Below are positions 20,313-30,047 of a stretch of DNA of 64,000 nucleotides, in pieces. The DNA comes from Acinetobacter pollinis (GTDB lineage: Bacteria; Pseudomonadota; Gammaproteobacteria; Pseudomonadales; Moraxellaceae): the NCBI RefSeq assembly GCF_015627175.1, contig NZ_VTDQ01000009.1, positions 24,905-88,904 on the forward strand, given 5' to 3'. The notes under the pieces were generated by a model. It did not search any database. It saw only the letters and a list, made by a program, of their open reading frames with translations, and was not told the origin of the DNA. The translations under genes and the position numbers were made by a program. Every line of letters begins with the position of its first letter. Position 1 is the first letter of the stretch.

Positions 20313-21458
20313 TTATTTATCCATATGAGACAAGATTGAGTTTTTCACATCATTCATTGTCGCATCAATGGTAAGCATAACTGCATCGGCACATTGTTTA
20401 ATGGCTGTATCTGGATCTTTAAGACCATTACCCGTTACAGTACATACAATTACTGAACCTTCAGCAATTTTTCCTGCTTTAATGTCGCGAATTGCGCCAC
20501 CAATAGAAGCTGCAGATGCAGGTTCTACAAATACACCTTCGTACATTGCTAGCATACGCTGTGCATCTAAAATTTCACTGTCTTGTAGTTCATCAAACCA
20601 ACCATTTGAATCTCGTACAACCGCTTTTGCATGATTCCAACTTTGTGGATTACCAATACGAATAGCCGTCGCTACAGTTTCAGGTGCCTCAATCGGAGCA
20701 CCACGTAAAAATGGAGCTGCGCCTGATGCCTGATAACCTACCATTTTAGGTAAGCCTTCTGGTTTAGGGCCTGTAAACTGATCTGTTGTTGGATCATAAA
20801 CAACTTGTTCAAATGCTTCTACAGGTTGATCTGCAACAGCTTCTGTATAACCCATCCAATGCGCAGTAATGTTTCCTGCATTACCTACAGGTAGGCAATG
20901 GTAGTCAGGAGCTTTTCCTAAAGCTTCTACAATTTCGTAAGAAATCGTTTTTTGACCTTGTAGACGATAAGGGTTAATCGAGTTCACAATTGTTACAGGT
21001 GCTTGATCTGCCATTTCTTTGACAAGACGCATACCATCATCAAAGTTACCACGAATTTGCATGGTAATTGCACCGTACATCATGGCTTGTGCCATTTTAC
21101 CCATTGCAATTTTGCCTTCAGGAATAAGTACGAATGCTTTAATTCCTGCACGAGCTGCATAAGCTGCTGCAGCAGCAGACGTGTTACCAGTAGATGCACA
21201 AATAATCGCTTTTGAGCCATCTTCAACTGCTTTTGTAACCGCCATAGTCATACCGCGGTCTTTAAAAGATCCTGTTGGGTTAAGGCCTTCATATTTCACA
21301 TAAATTTCAACATCTTTGCCAATAATACGTGGAATATTTTCAAGTTTAATCAGTGGTGTGTTTCCTTCACCTAAAGAGATTGCACGTGTAGTTTTTGATA
21401 CAGGTAGACGGTCGCGGTAGCGATCTACAAGTCCAGTATAGCGATTGGCATTAGACAT
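20313..21458 (-). CDS. thrC: Threonine synthase
   Basis: ThrC converts O-phosphohomoserine to threonine with pyridoxal phosphate. The 381-residue form starts at the ATG at 21458, which has a GGA ribosome site; the open frame runs 13 codons further upstream. PLP-binding Lys66 lies in NPTGSFKDRG, and a glycine-rich phosphate loop is also present. It is the short, Bacillus-like class of threonine synthase, unlike the longer E. coli enzyme. hom, the preceding pathway step but one, lies directly upstream on the same strand. Confidence 0.95.
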   Translation of the reverse strand: MSNANRYTGLVDRYRDRLPVSKTTRAISLGEGNTPLIKLENIPRIIGKDVEIYVKYEGLNPTGSFKDRGMTMAVTKAVEDGSKAIICASTGNTSAAAAAYAARAGIKAFVLIPEGKIAMGKMAQAMMYGAITMQIRGNFDDGMRLVKEMADQAPVTIVNSINPYRLQGQKTISYEIVEALGKAPDYHCLPVGNAGNITAHWMGYTEAVADQPVEAFEQVVYDPTTDQFTGPKPEGLPKMVGYQASGAAPFLRGAPIEAPETVATAIRIGNPQSWNHAKAVVRDSNGWFDELQDSEILDAQRMLAMYEGVFVEPASAASIGGAIRDIKAGKIAEGSVIVCTVTGNGLKDPDTAIKQCADAVMLTIDATMNDVKNSILSHMDK

Positions 21459-21523
21459 GATGTTGTTCCAAGAAGATGTGTAAAACATGCGAGACAATAA
21501 TCAGCCTCGCAACTGAGCTTAAA

Positions 21524-22825
21524 TTAATTTTCCAGAGATTCCAAGCGGATTCGAGTCACTTCGCCGTGTGTTGCAGGCAATGCTTGGATTTTAGCAATGG
21601 CTTCATCCATTTTTGATTCAACAATTGGATCGGTCATAATGACGACAGGAACACGATTTTTTAAACGTGGTTGTTGCATAATGGCATCGATACTGATCCC
21701 ACACTGACTTAAAATAGTCGTAATGTCTGCTAAAACGCCTTTGTTGTCATCAACATTGACACGTAGGTAGTATGCAGTGGTCATTTCCTCACGTTTTAGA
21801 ATTTGAATATCTTCAAGTGATTCAAATGCAAGCTGTGGAATTGTCCCTGAGCCATCTTCGGTGTACGAAATATCACGAACCAAGTCAATAATATCTGCAA
21901 CAACAGCAGATGCAGTTGGGCCACCACCTGCACCCGGACCATAGTACATAGTTTGACCAACAGCACTTGCCTTAACAGAAACAGCATTTTGAACACCGTT
22001 TACATTTGCCAAAGGCTGTTCTTCAGGAATAAGTGTTGGATGAACACGCAGTTCGATACCGTTTTCTGCACGACGTGCAATTCCTAAATGTTTAATACGG
22101 AAGCCAAGTTCTTCTGCGTATTTTACGTCTTGTGCTGTAATTTTACTAATACCTTCGGTATAGACTTTGTCGAATTGTAATGGAATACCAAATGCGATAG
22201 AGGCAAGTAAAGTTAATTTATGTGCTGCATCAATGCCTTCAACATCGAATGTAGGATCTGCTTCTGCGTAGCCTAAAGCTTGAGCTTCTGCAAGTACATC
22301 TTCAAACTGACGAGATTTATCACGCATTTCAGTCAGAATAAAGTTACCTGTACCATTAATAATACCAGCTAACCAGTCAATTCGGTTAGCTGCAAGTCCT
22401 TCACGCATGACTTTAATAATAGGAATACCGCCTGCAACCGCAGCTTCATATGCAATTTGTACGGTGTTATTGTCAGCCGCTTCAAAGAGTTCATTGCCTT
22501 CTTCAGCAAGTAAAGCTTTGTTTGCTGTAACAACCTGTTTTCCATGTTTTATTGCTTCTAAAATTAAATCATGTGCAGGTTGAATACCACCAATGAGTTC
22601 AACAACGATATCTACATCGGGTTGGCGAACAATTTCAAATAGATCTGCACTTTGTTGAATACCTTCCAAATTGAGATCTGGGCGTGGACGGCGAGTGCCT
22701 ACGTGAGTAATTTGAATTTCTCGACCTGTACGGCGTTTAATTTCTGTGGCATTTTCTTGTAATAATTGAAGAACTCCACAACCAACGGTACCAAGACCAA
22801 GTATAGCCAGACGAACTGGTTTCAC
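21524..22825 (-). CDS. hom: Homoserine dehydrogenase
   Basis: Hom reduces aspartate semialdehyde to homoserine with NAD(P)H. The 433-residue protein has an N-terminal Rossmann motif (GLGTVGCG), the catalytic homoserine dehydrogenase domain (about 130-330) with the conserved GINGTGNF-like segment, and a C-terminal ACT domain (from about 350), which usually mediates threonine feedback. It is monofunctional, without an aspartokinase fusion. I chose the GTG at 22825 because GGAGT lies 8 bases upstream; an in-frame TTG at 22837 would lie inside that site. thrC follows 65 bases downstream. Confidence 0.95.
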   Translation of the reverse strand: MKPVRLAILGLGTVGCGVLQLLQENATEIKRRTGREIQITHVGTRRPRPDLNLEGIQQSADLFEIVRQPDVDIVVELIGGIQPAHDLILEAIKHGKQVVTANKALLAEEGNELFEAADNNTVQIAYEAAVAGGIPIIKVMREGLAANRIDWLAGIINGTGNFILTEMRDKSRQFEDVLAEAQALGYAEADPTFDVEGIDAAHKLTLLASIAFGIPLQFDKVYTEGISKITAQDVKYAEELGFRIKHLGIARRAENGIELRVHPTLIPEEQPLANVNGVQNAVSVKASAVGQTMYYGPGAGGGPTASAVVADIIDLVRDISYTEDGSGTIPQLAFESLEDIQILKREEMTTAYYLRVNVDDNKGVLADITTILSQCGISIDAIMQQPRLKNRVPVVIMTDPIVESKMDEAIAKIQALPATHGEVTRIRLESLEN

Positions 22826-22850
22826 GTCACACTCCAAAATAAATTAGCAA

Positions 22851-22865
22851 ATGATCTTAGATCAT
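22851..22865. repeat. 15-bp palindrome upstream of hom
   Basis: ATGATCT, one base, AGATCAT forms a near-perfect dyad 26 bp before the hom start. Its position suits an operator or leader hairpin, but I recognise no regulator site. Confidence 0.55.
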
Positions 22866-22887
22866 AGCTAAAAAAATCGGCAGAGTG

Positions 22888-22915
22888 TAGGTGAAGATTC
22901 GCGAATCTTCACCTA
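22888..22915. repeat. 28-bp perfect palindrome between dsbC and hom
   Basis: Bases 22888-22901 are the exact reverse complement of 22902-22915, with no spacer. The core is GATTCGCGAATC. It lies 9 bases past the dsbC stop. No U run follows directly on the minus strand (a T7 run comes about 13 bases later), so it is an atypical terminator at best. It could also be a dimeric protein-binding site. Confidence 0.85.
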
Positions 22916-22923
22916 TTTTAGTA

Positions 22924-23739
22924 TTATTTTTCTAATTTTTTGACAATATCATCGGCTGAAAGGTAACCACCTAGGTAATGACCGTCTTGACTATATACAG
23001 CAGGTGTACCATTTACACCGATATTTAGGCCAAGTGCATATTGTGATTTGACTGGGTTTTGGCATTGTGTTTGTGGAATATTTTCACCTTTTACCACTGA
23101 AGCAAATGCAGCTTGGCGATCTTTACTACACCAAATACTTTCCATCATTGGGAGGAACTGATCGCCACGAGGCCATGCAATGTAACGAACCTCAATACCT
23201 TTTGCTGTAATTTCTGGCAGTGATTCATGAAGTTTATGGCAGTAAGGGCAGCTTGCATCTGTAAATACATAAATTATATGTTTTGTCTGACCTTGAGCAG
23301 GATAAACAATAAGATCTTTTACATTCAATTGTTCAAAGAGTTTTTGGTTTTCTTGCGCCTGCAATCCTTCACTTACGTTATGTAGTTTTGTATCGCCTAA
23401 ACGTAAAATATCGCCTTGAATAATATATTTACCATCAGATGTAGCATAAACCGATGGCATACCTTCTAAGTTTACCCAGTAAATATTTGGAACTTCCGTC
23501 TTTTTAATGTCGGTAACTTTAATTTTAATATTTGCTTTTTCCAACTGCTCTTGGAATGTTTTCATTAAGCGTTGTTTTTCATTGCGCTCTAGAATAGGTG
23601 ATACGTCACCTGTTGCTGGACTTGTCGCTGTCAGTGAATCTGATTTTGTTGTTTCTGCTTTGTCTTTAGAACAACCAGACATAATGGCAGTTACAGCGAA
23701 AGTGCAAGCAAGGAGTGTTTTAGAATAAGGAAATGCCAT
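22924..23739 (-). CDS. dsbC: Thiol:disulfide isomerase DsbC, predicted lipoprotein
   Basis: DsbC corrects wrong disulfides in periplasmic proteins. The 271-residue protein has an N-terminal dimerisation domain (about 55-140) and a thioredoxin-fold domain with C164-PY-C167 and a cis-Pro loop (NGTPAV). A second Cys pair (ESIWC, TQC) matches the structural disulfide of DsbC. Unlike soluble E. coli DsbC, the N-terminus ends in IMSGC with Cys23, which looks like a lipobox, so membrane anchoring is likely. A 30-residue polar linker follows. xerD lies upstream, the classical xerD-dsbC order. Confidence 0.92.
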   Translation of the reverse strand: MAFPYSKTLLACTFAVTAIMSGCSKDKAETTKSDSLTATSPATGDVSPILERNEKQRLMKTFQEQLEKANIKIKVTDIKKTEVPNIYWVNLEGMPSVYATSDGKYIIQGDILRLGDTKLHNVSEGLQAQENQKLFEQLNVKDLIVYPAQGQTKHIIYVFTDASCPYCHKLHESLPEITAKGIEVRYIAWPRGDQFLPMMESIWCSKDRQAAFASVVKGENIPQTQCQNPVKSQYALGLNIGVNGTPAVYSQDGHYLGGYLSADDIVKKLEK

Positions 23740-23851
23740 AAAAAACTCTTTAACTGATCAAGAATAATAAAAATAATGCTTAAGCATATCAAAAAATATG
23801 ATCAAGTTCGTGAAGTTTCATTACTAAGTGTGACAATCTCACATACCTGTG

Positions 23852-24772
23852 TTACGGGCGGGGATGATATGTCTCATGTACTTTTTGCAATCTGACTTGT
23901 GCCACATGCGTATAAATTTGTGTAGTGGACAAATCGCTATGACCTAAAAGCATCTGTACAACACGTAAATCTGCACCATGATTGAGGAGATGTGTTGCAA
24001 AAGCATGTCTTAAAGTATGTGGTGAAAGTTCAGTCTGAATATTGGCAATTAGGGCGTAACGTTTAATGGCATACCAAAAATTTTGTCGACTCATAATTCC
24101 ACCATGTTGGGTTAAGAATAAATAGTCGGTACTGGTTTTATAAAGGGCAGGGCGCGCTTCATTAAGATATTTTTCAATCCACTCTGTGGCGACTTGTCCG
24201 ATTGGAACGAGCCTTTCTTTATTACCTTTACCAAGAATGCGTAAATAGCCTTGTCTTAAGTTGAGTAACTCGATGCGTAAATTAATGAGTTCACTTACAC
24301 GTAGACCGCTTGCATACAGTACTTCAAGCATGGCACGGTCTCTTAGACCAAGATGTGTGTGAATATCGGGTGCTTGAATTAAAGCTTCGACATCTTCTTC
24401 ACTTAGGTCTTTAGGAAGCGCTCGACCAAGCTGAGGCGTTTTATGTGTTTCTAACGGATCATCTGTACGGAGTTTTTGCTCGCGCATAAATTTGTAAAAA
24501 GACCGAAGTGCAGAGAGAATCCTTGCAATAGAGCGTGGGCTTTTTCCTTGTTTGGTCAGCTCAATAAGTACATCTGAAATATCGTCTTTACACCACTGTG
24601 ATAGGGGTAAACGACTAAGTTCACTACATTGTATTAAGTCAGACAAATAGGCATTACGTGTATGTGGGCTGACGGTTTGTGCAACCAAATAATCTCTATA
24701 CCCAATTAAAAAAGAGAGCTTTTTCGGTATTTTGACAGGCGCAGGTACGCGAGGTTTTTTATTGTTTAGCAT
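23852..24772 (-). CDS. xerD: Tyrosine recombinase XerD
   Basis: XerD with XerC resolves chromosome dimers at dif. The 306-residue protein has the N-terminal SAM-like core-binding domain (about 22-105) and the catalytic domain with R158, H252, R255, H278 and the nucleophile Tyr287 in TQIYTHV. The xerD-dsbC order is the common chromosomal arrangement and favours XerD over a phage or plasmid integrase. It is divergent from feoA. Confidence 0.95.
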   Translation of the reverse strand: MLNNKKPRVPAPVKIPKKLSFLIGYRDYLVAQTVSPHTRNAYLSDLIQCSELSRLPLSQWCKDDISDVLIELTKQGKSPRSIARILSALRSFYKFMREQKLRTDDPLETHKTPQLGRALPKDLSEEDVEALIQAPDIHTHLGLRDRAMLEVLYASGLRVSELINLRIELLNLRQGYLRILGKGNKERLVPIGQVATEWIEKYLNEARPALYKTSTDYLFLTQHGGIMSRQNFWYAIKRYALIANIQTELSPHTLRHAFATHLLNHGADLRVVQMLLGHSDLSTTQIYTHVAQVRLQKVHETYHPRP

Positions 24773-24855
24773 GGCAATATCATAATTAAAAATAATTTAA
24801 TTGAGAAGACTAAACTGATAAATGTTGCATTTAGTTAATAGCTGATGATGTGTAT

Positions 24856-24874
24856 GTAAATTGTTCTCATTTAT
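24856..24874 (+). promoter_or_regulatory. Weak Fur-box-like sequence upstream of feoA
   Basis: This 19-bp stretch matches the consensus Fur box at about 10 of 19 positions and contains TTCTCATTT. It lies 37 bp before feoA, where an iron regulator would be expected. The match is poor, so this is a pointer and not a firm call. Confidence 0.2.
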
Positions 24875-24910
24875 GTTTATAATAATTAAAAATGTTAAGG
24901 ATGCTGCGCG

Positions 24911-25171
24911 GTGCTGTTATCAGAGTTAAAGGTCAAGCAAGCTGCTGTTATACAAAAGATTAATCACCTAAATGCTGTGGATGGGCAAGATGATTTAATT
25001 GCGAGCCGATTGGAAACTTTAGGATTCTTACCAGGGACCCTTGTAAAGATTATTGCACGAGGCGTTTTTGGTGGCGATCCCATTCTTATTCAGATCGGAT
25101 TTACACGGTTTGCGTTAAGAAAGTTTGAAGCAGAAAAGATTGAAGTGAATCATGAGGGAGCACCTGTATGA
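24911..25171 (+). CDS. feoA: Ferrous iron transport protein FeoA
   Basis: An 86-residue SH3-like FeoA protein, full length. FeoA is a small cytoplasmic partner of the FeoB ferrous-iron channel. The conserved core LGFLPGTLVKIIARGVFGGDP is typical. The start is a GTG with AAGGA upstream. It overlaps feoB by 4 bases (ATGA). Confidence 0.92.
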   Translation: MLLSELKVKQAAVIQKINHLNAVDGQDDLIASRLETLGFLPGTLVKIIARGVFGGDPILIQIGFTRFALRKFEAEKIEVNHEGAPV

Positions 25172-27021
25172 GTGAGGTGCTTCGAGTCGCTTTAGTCGGC
25201 AATCCAAACTGTGGTAAAACATCTGTTTTTAATCAGTTAACAGGAACTCGCCAAAAAGTTGGTAATTATGCAGGTGTGACTGTAGAGAAAAAGGTTGGTT
25301 TCTTTAATCTACCTTCTGGTCAAGCTGTACGTGTACTGGATTTACCGGGTACCTATAGTTTAGATGCTACAAGTCCAGATGAAGCGGTAACACGTGATGT
25401 CTGTTTAGGTAAAATTGAAACTGAAGCAGAACAAGATGCATTTTTGTGTGTTGTTGATGCAACAAATTTGAGTTTACATCTGGGCTTAGTATTAGAAGTC
25501 ATTGCCTTAGGACGACCTGTTTTAGTCGTTTTAAATATGATGGATGAAGCACGCCGTCGTGGTATTCAAATTAATATTCAAAAACTTTCTGAACGTCTTG
25601 GTGTACCTGTTACTGAAACAGTAGCAACAAACGCATCTGGTGTCGCAAACTTAACAAAAGCATTAGATCAAAAACGTTTTAATACACCGAATACAGAATT
25701 AAGTGGTCTGGTTGGGAATCCTCATCAGAAAGCACAACAAATTTTAGATGATGTTATTGTTTTTGCAGATAAAGAAGATAAGCGAACAGCCTTCTTAGAT
25801 CGTATTTTTCTCCATCCTATTTTAGGATTGGTAAGTCTTGCTTTACTCATGTTTATTGTATTCCAAGCTGTATTTACTTGGGCTGCTCCTTTTATGGATG
25901 CCATTGAAGGTGCGTTTAAGTGGTTAGGTGAAGCTGTAGGTAGTGTCATTACTCAGCCAATGCTTCATAGTTTGGTTGCAGATGGGATTATTGCGGGTGC
26001 AGGTAGTGTTGTGGTGTTCCTACCTCAAATTCTGATTTTGTTCTTCTTTATTTTGTTGTTAGAAGAAACAGGTTATTTACCTCGTGCAGCTTTTCTACTT
26101 GATAAATTGATGTATAAAGCAGGGTTAAGTGGTCGCTCTTTTATTCCGCTGTTGTCTAGTTTTGCCTGTGCTGTACCAGGTATTATGGCCACGAGAAGTA
26201 TTAATGATCCACGTGATCGTTTAACAACGATCTTAGTTGCGCCACTCATGACTTGTTCTGCCAGACTTCCTGTTTATGCATTACTGATTTCAGCATTTAT
26301 TCCAAATACGCAAATTTGGGGCTTTTTAAGTTTACAAGGACTTGTATTGTTTGCACTGTATATGGCAGGAATTTTAAGTGCATTGATTGTTGCTTTTATT
26401 ATTAAGTTATTTCAAAAAGATAAATCTGAATATGCATTGCTGATGGAGCTTCCAAGCTACCGCTTTCCGAATATGAAAAGTATTGCTATTGGTTTACTCG
26501 ATCGTGGACGTATTTTCTTAAAACGTGTTGGTGGAATTATTTTTGCACTTTCAATTCTCCTTTGGTTTTTAAGTACTTTCCCACAGCCCCCTGAACATGC
26601 CACTTTACCTGCAATTGATTATAGCTTCGCAGGACAATTAGGCCATCTGATTCAGCCTTTATTTGCACCAATTGGGTTTAATTGGCAAATTTGTATCGCA
26701 CTTATTCCTGCAATGGCTGCACGAGAAGTAGTGGTTGCTTCTTTAGGAACGGTTTACGCACTCTCTGGTGCAGATGATGATGCAGTTGCACAAGGTTTAA
26801 CACATTTAATTAGCTCACCTGACTCAGGTTGGACAATTGCTACTGGATTATCGTTACTGGTTTGGTTTATTTATGCACCACATTGTATCTCTACGCTTGC
26901 AACTGTGCGCCGTGAGACTGGCTCATGGAAAATGGTTGCCTTTATGACAATTTATTTGTTTGGACTTGCATATTTTACGGCATTTCTAACTTATCAAATT
27001 GCCTCACATTATTTTGGCTAA
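25168..27021 (+). CDS. feoB: Ferrous iron transporter FeoB
   Basis: FeoB imports Fe(II) across the inner membrane. The 617-residue protein has an N-terminal G domain with G1 at 11-18 (GNPNCGKT), G3 DLPGTYS and G4-like NMMD, a helical linker, then two Gate domains with membrane segments from about 215 to the C-terminus. It is shorter than E. coli FeoB (773) but resembles the shorter class. Gate motifs include CAVPGIMATR and PLMTCSARLPVY. It overlaps feoA and is followed 12 bases later by a small Cys-rich membrane protein. Confidence 0.95.
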   Translation: MSEVLRVALVGNPNCGKTSVFNQLTGTRQKVGNYAGVTVEKKVGFFNLPSGQAVRVLDLPGTYSLDATSPDEAVTRDVCLGKIETEAEQDAFLCVVDATNLSLHLGLVLEVIALGRPVLVVLNMMDEARRRGIQINIQKLSERLGVPVTETVATNASGVANLTKALDQKRFNTPNTELSGLVGNPHQKAQQILDDVIVFADKEDKRTAFLDRIFLHPILGLVSLALLMFIVFQAVFTWAAPFMDAIEGAFKWLGEAVGSVITQPMLHSLVADGIIAGAGSVVVFLPQILILFFFILLLEETGYLPRAAFLLDKLMYKAGLSGRSFIPLLSSFACAVPGIMATRSINDPRDRLTTILVAPLMTCSARLPVYALLISAFIPNTQIWGFLSLQGLVLFALYMAGILSALIVAFIIKLFQKDKSEYALLMELPSYRFPNMKSIAIGLLDRGRIFLKRVGGIIFALSILLWFLSTFPQPPEHATLPAIDYSFAGQLGHLIQPLFAPIGFNWQICIALIPAMAAREVVVASLGTVYALSGADDDAVAQGLTHLISSPDSGWTIATGLSLLVWFIYAPHCISTLATVRRETGSWKMVAFMTIYLFGLAYFTAFLTYQIASHYFG

Positions 27022-27033
27022 GAGGAGGCTAAA

Positions 27034-27291
27034 ATGGTTGAAACACTTATCGTTACTGCATTGGTAATCTGGAGTGCGATTTATACATTTAAGAAGGTTT
27101 TTCCAAAATCTGCTTATAAGGTATTTAATCATTTGGCCAATATCTGTGAAAGGCAGGGTTGGCATAAAATTGCAAACTGGATTAGACCTGACATGGTTGC
27201 CGGATGTGGTGGTGGCTGTGATTGCAGTAGTTCACCAAGCAAAAGTAAAGTAAAAGTTCCTGAAACTGTTGAAGCAGTAAAATGGAAATAA
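27034..27291 (+). CDS. Small FeoB-associated Cys-rich membrane protein
   Basis: An 85-residue protein with one N-terminal membrane segment (about 3-22), an amphipathic middle and a cytoplasmic tail holding a Cys cluster (C58, C62, C64, with C38 nearby) in GCGGGCDCSSS. I recall related proteins as DUF6587, and the tail resembles the FeoB-associated Cys-rich membrane proteins of other bacteria. It follows feoB by 12 bases with the ribosome site AGAGGAGG, so co-translation with Feo is likely. It occupies the place of FeoC but lacks the winged-helix fold. Binding of iron or an Fe-S cluster is an inference. Confidence 0.8.
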   Translation: MVETLIVTALVIWSAIYTFKKVFPKSAYKVFNHLANICERQGWHKIANWIRPDMVAGCGGGCDCSSSPSKSKVKVPETVEAVKWK

Positions 27292-27305
27292 TATTTCTTA
27301 TAATG

Positions 27306-27332
27306 AAAAAGCCATCTTAAAGATGGCTTTTT
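27306..27332 (+). terminator. Intrinsic terminator after the feo operon
   Basis: AAAAAGCCATCTT pairs with AAGATGGCTTTTT across a tiny loop and ends in T. It closes the feoA-feoB-small protein unit. Confidence 0.88.
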
Positions 27333-27438
27333 ACGTGAATAACACAAAAAAATAGTGATGTTCTTTAATCTATAAAAGCAATCTAAAAAGCAAAGTGCTA
27401 CCATTCATAAAAGTAAAAGAATGATGCTCGGGGCATAA

Positions 27439-28785
<1,347 letters not shown>

Positions 28786-28787
28786 GC

Positions 28788-29999
28788 ATGATTCAAAAAA
28801 AAGAACGCTTAGGAGTAAGCCCAAGTACAAAGTTACAAGACCTCTATACACGTATCAGTCATATCCTTCCTAAGGAAATTACCGTAAGAAACATTTTAGT
28901 TTTTTGTGTACTGACATTACTTGTGATTGGGACGGTCATGGTGGCTTCGGCATCAATGCCTTATGCTGCAAATGTGCAAAATAATCCGTTCTACTTCTTA
29001 GAGCGACATATGATCTCAATTATGATTGCGATGTGTGTTGCTTTTGTCGTTTCAAGATTTGCCTTAGAAAGCTGGTTTAAAAGTATTTTTCTTCTGTGGT
29101 TAATTACGATTGCTTTATTGTTCGTAACTTTCCTTATTGGTACTGAAGTAAACGGTGCAAGGCGTTGGATTCGTTTAGGTTTCTTTACATTACAGCCGAC
29201 TGAAGTTGCTAAAATGATTATGGCAATATTTACTGCAGACTATGTCGTACGCCGTGCCAGTGAGGTTAGAGATCGAGGTTGGATGGGACTCATGCGTTTA
29301 GCCTTGGTTATGTTCGTTTCTATTGTACTCATTATTCTTGAGCCCGATTTTGGTTCTACGGCCGTAATTGTCATGATGATGGTTGGTGTGTTTTTCCTTG
29401 CAGGCGCACCGATTAAACAGTTCCTTGTTATGGGTGGTGTTATTGTATTGGCCTTGGCATCACTGGTTATCTTTGAGCCTTATCGTCTTGAACGCTTAAT
29501 GTCTTTTTCAAATCCATGGGCTGATCCGCTCGGTGCAGGTTATCAGCTATCGAATGCGCTTATGGCATTTGGGCGTGGCGAGTGGTTTGGTGTAGGACTA
29601 GGGCATAGTATGCAAAAAATGTCTTATCTTCCAGAAGCACATACAGACTTTATGTTGGCAATTTTAGGTGAAGAGTTTGGTTTCTTTGGTATTTTTACCA
29701 TTTTAACACTTGAATTTTTAATGCTCGCATGTTGTGTTCGCATTGGTTATCGTGCACTAAAAAATAACTATCTTCGAGCAGGTTATTTGGCTTATGGCAT
29801 AAGCTTTATATTTCTCATGCAAATTTTAGTGAATGCGGGTATGAATATGGGAATGTTACCTACCAAAGGTTTAACACTACCTTTTATTAGTTATGGTGGA
29901 TCATCGCTCATGATGTGTGCGGCAATGATTACACTGGTACTTAAAATCGATGCTTCTACACAAGATGAAAATCCAACCAAAGAGCTTTCGAATTTCTAA
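28788..29999 (+). CDS. ftsW: Septal peptidoglycan glycosyltransferase FtsW
   Basis: FtsW is the SEDS-family enzyme that polymerises lipid II at the division septum with FtsI. The 403-residue protein has a cytoplasmic N-terminal tail and about ten membrane segments from residue 40. Typical motifs are GARRWIRLG, LQPTEVAK, EPDFGSTAV and LPFISYGGSSL. It is coupled to murD with a two-base gap and is followed by a bidirectional terminator. Confidence 0.95.
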   Translation: MIQKKERLGVSPSTKLQDLYTRISHILPKEITVRNILVFCVLTLLVIGTVMVASASMPYAANVQNNPFYFLERHMISIMIAMCVAFVVSRFALESWFKSIFLLWLITIALLFVTFLIGTEVNGARRWIRLGFFTLQPTEVAKMIMAIFTADYVVRRASEVRDRGWMGLMRLALVMFVSIVLIILEPDFGSTAVIVMMMVGVFFLAGAPIKQFLVMGGVIVLALASLVIFEPYRLERLMSFSNPWADPLGAGYQLSNALMAFGRGEWFGVGLGHSMQKMSYLPEAHTDFMLAILGEEFGFFGIFTILTLEFLMLACCVRIGYRALKNNYLRAGYLAYGISFIFLMQILVNAGMNMGMLPTKGLTLPFISYGGSSLMMCAAMITLVLKIDASTQDENPTKELSNF

Positions 30000-30011
30000 A
30001 ATACACTTAGC

Positions 30012-30043
30012 AAAAAAAGCACTTGATCGGAAGTGCTTTTTTT
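30012..30043. terminator. Bidirectional terminator between ftsW and gluQ
   Basis: AAAAAAAGCACTT (30012-30024) pairs with its complement at 30031-30043 around a 6-base loop, with A and T runs at the two ends. It lies between two convergent genes. Confidence 0.92.
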
Positions 30044-30047
30044 ATAG

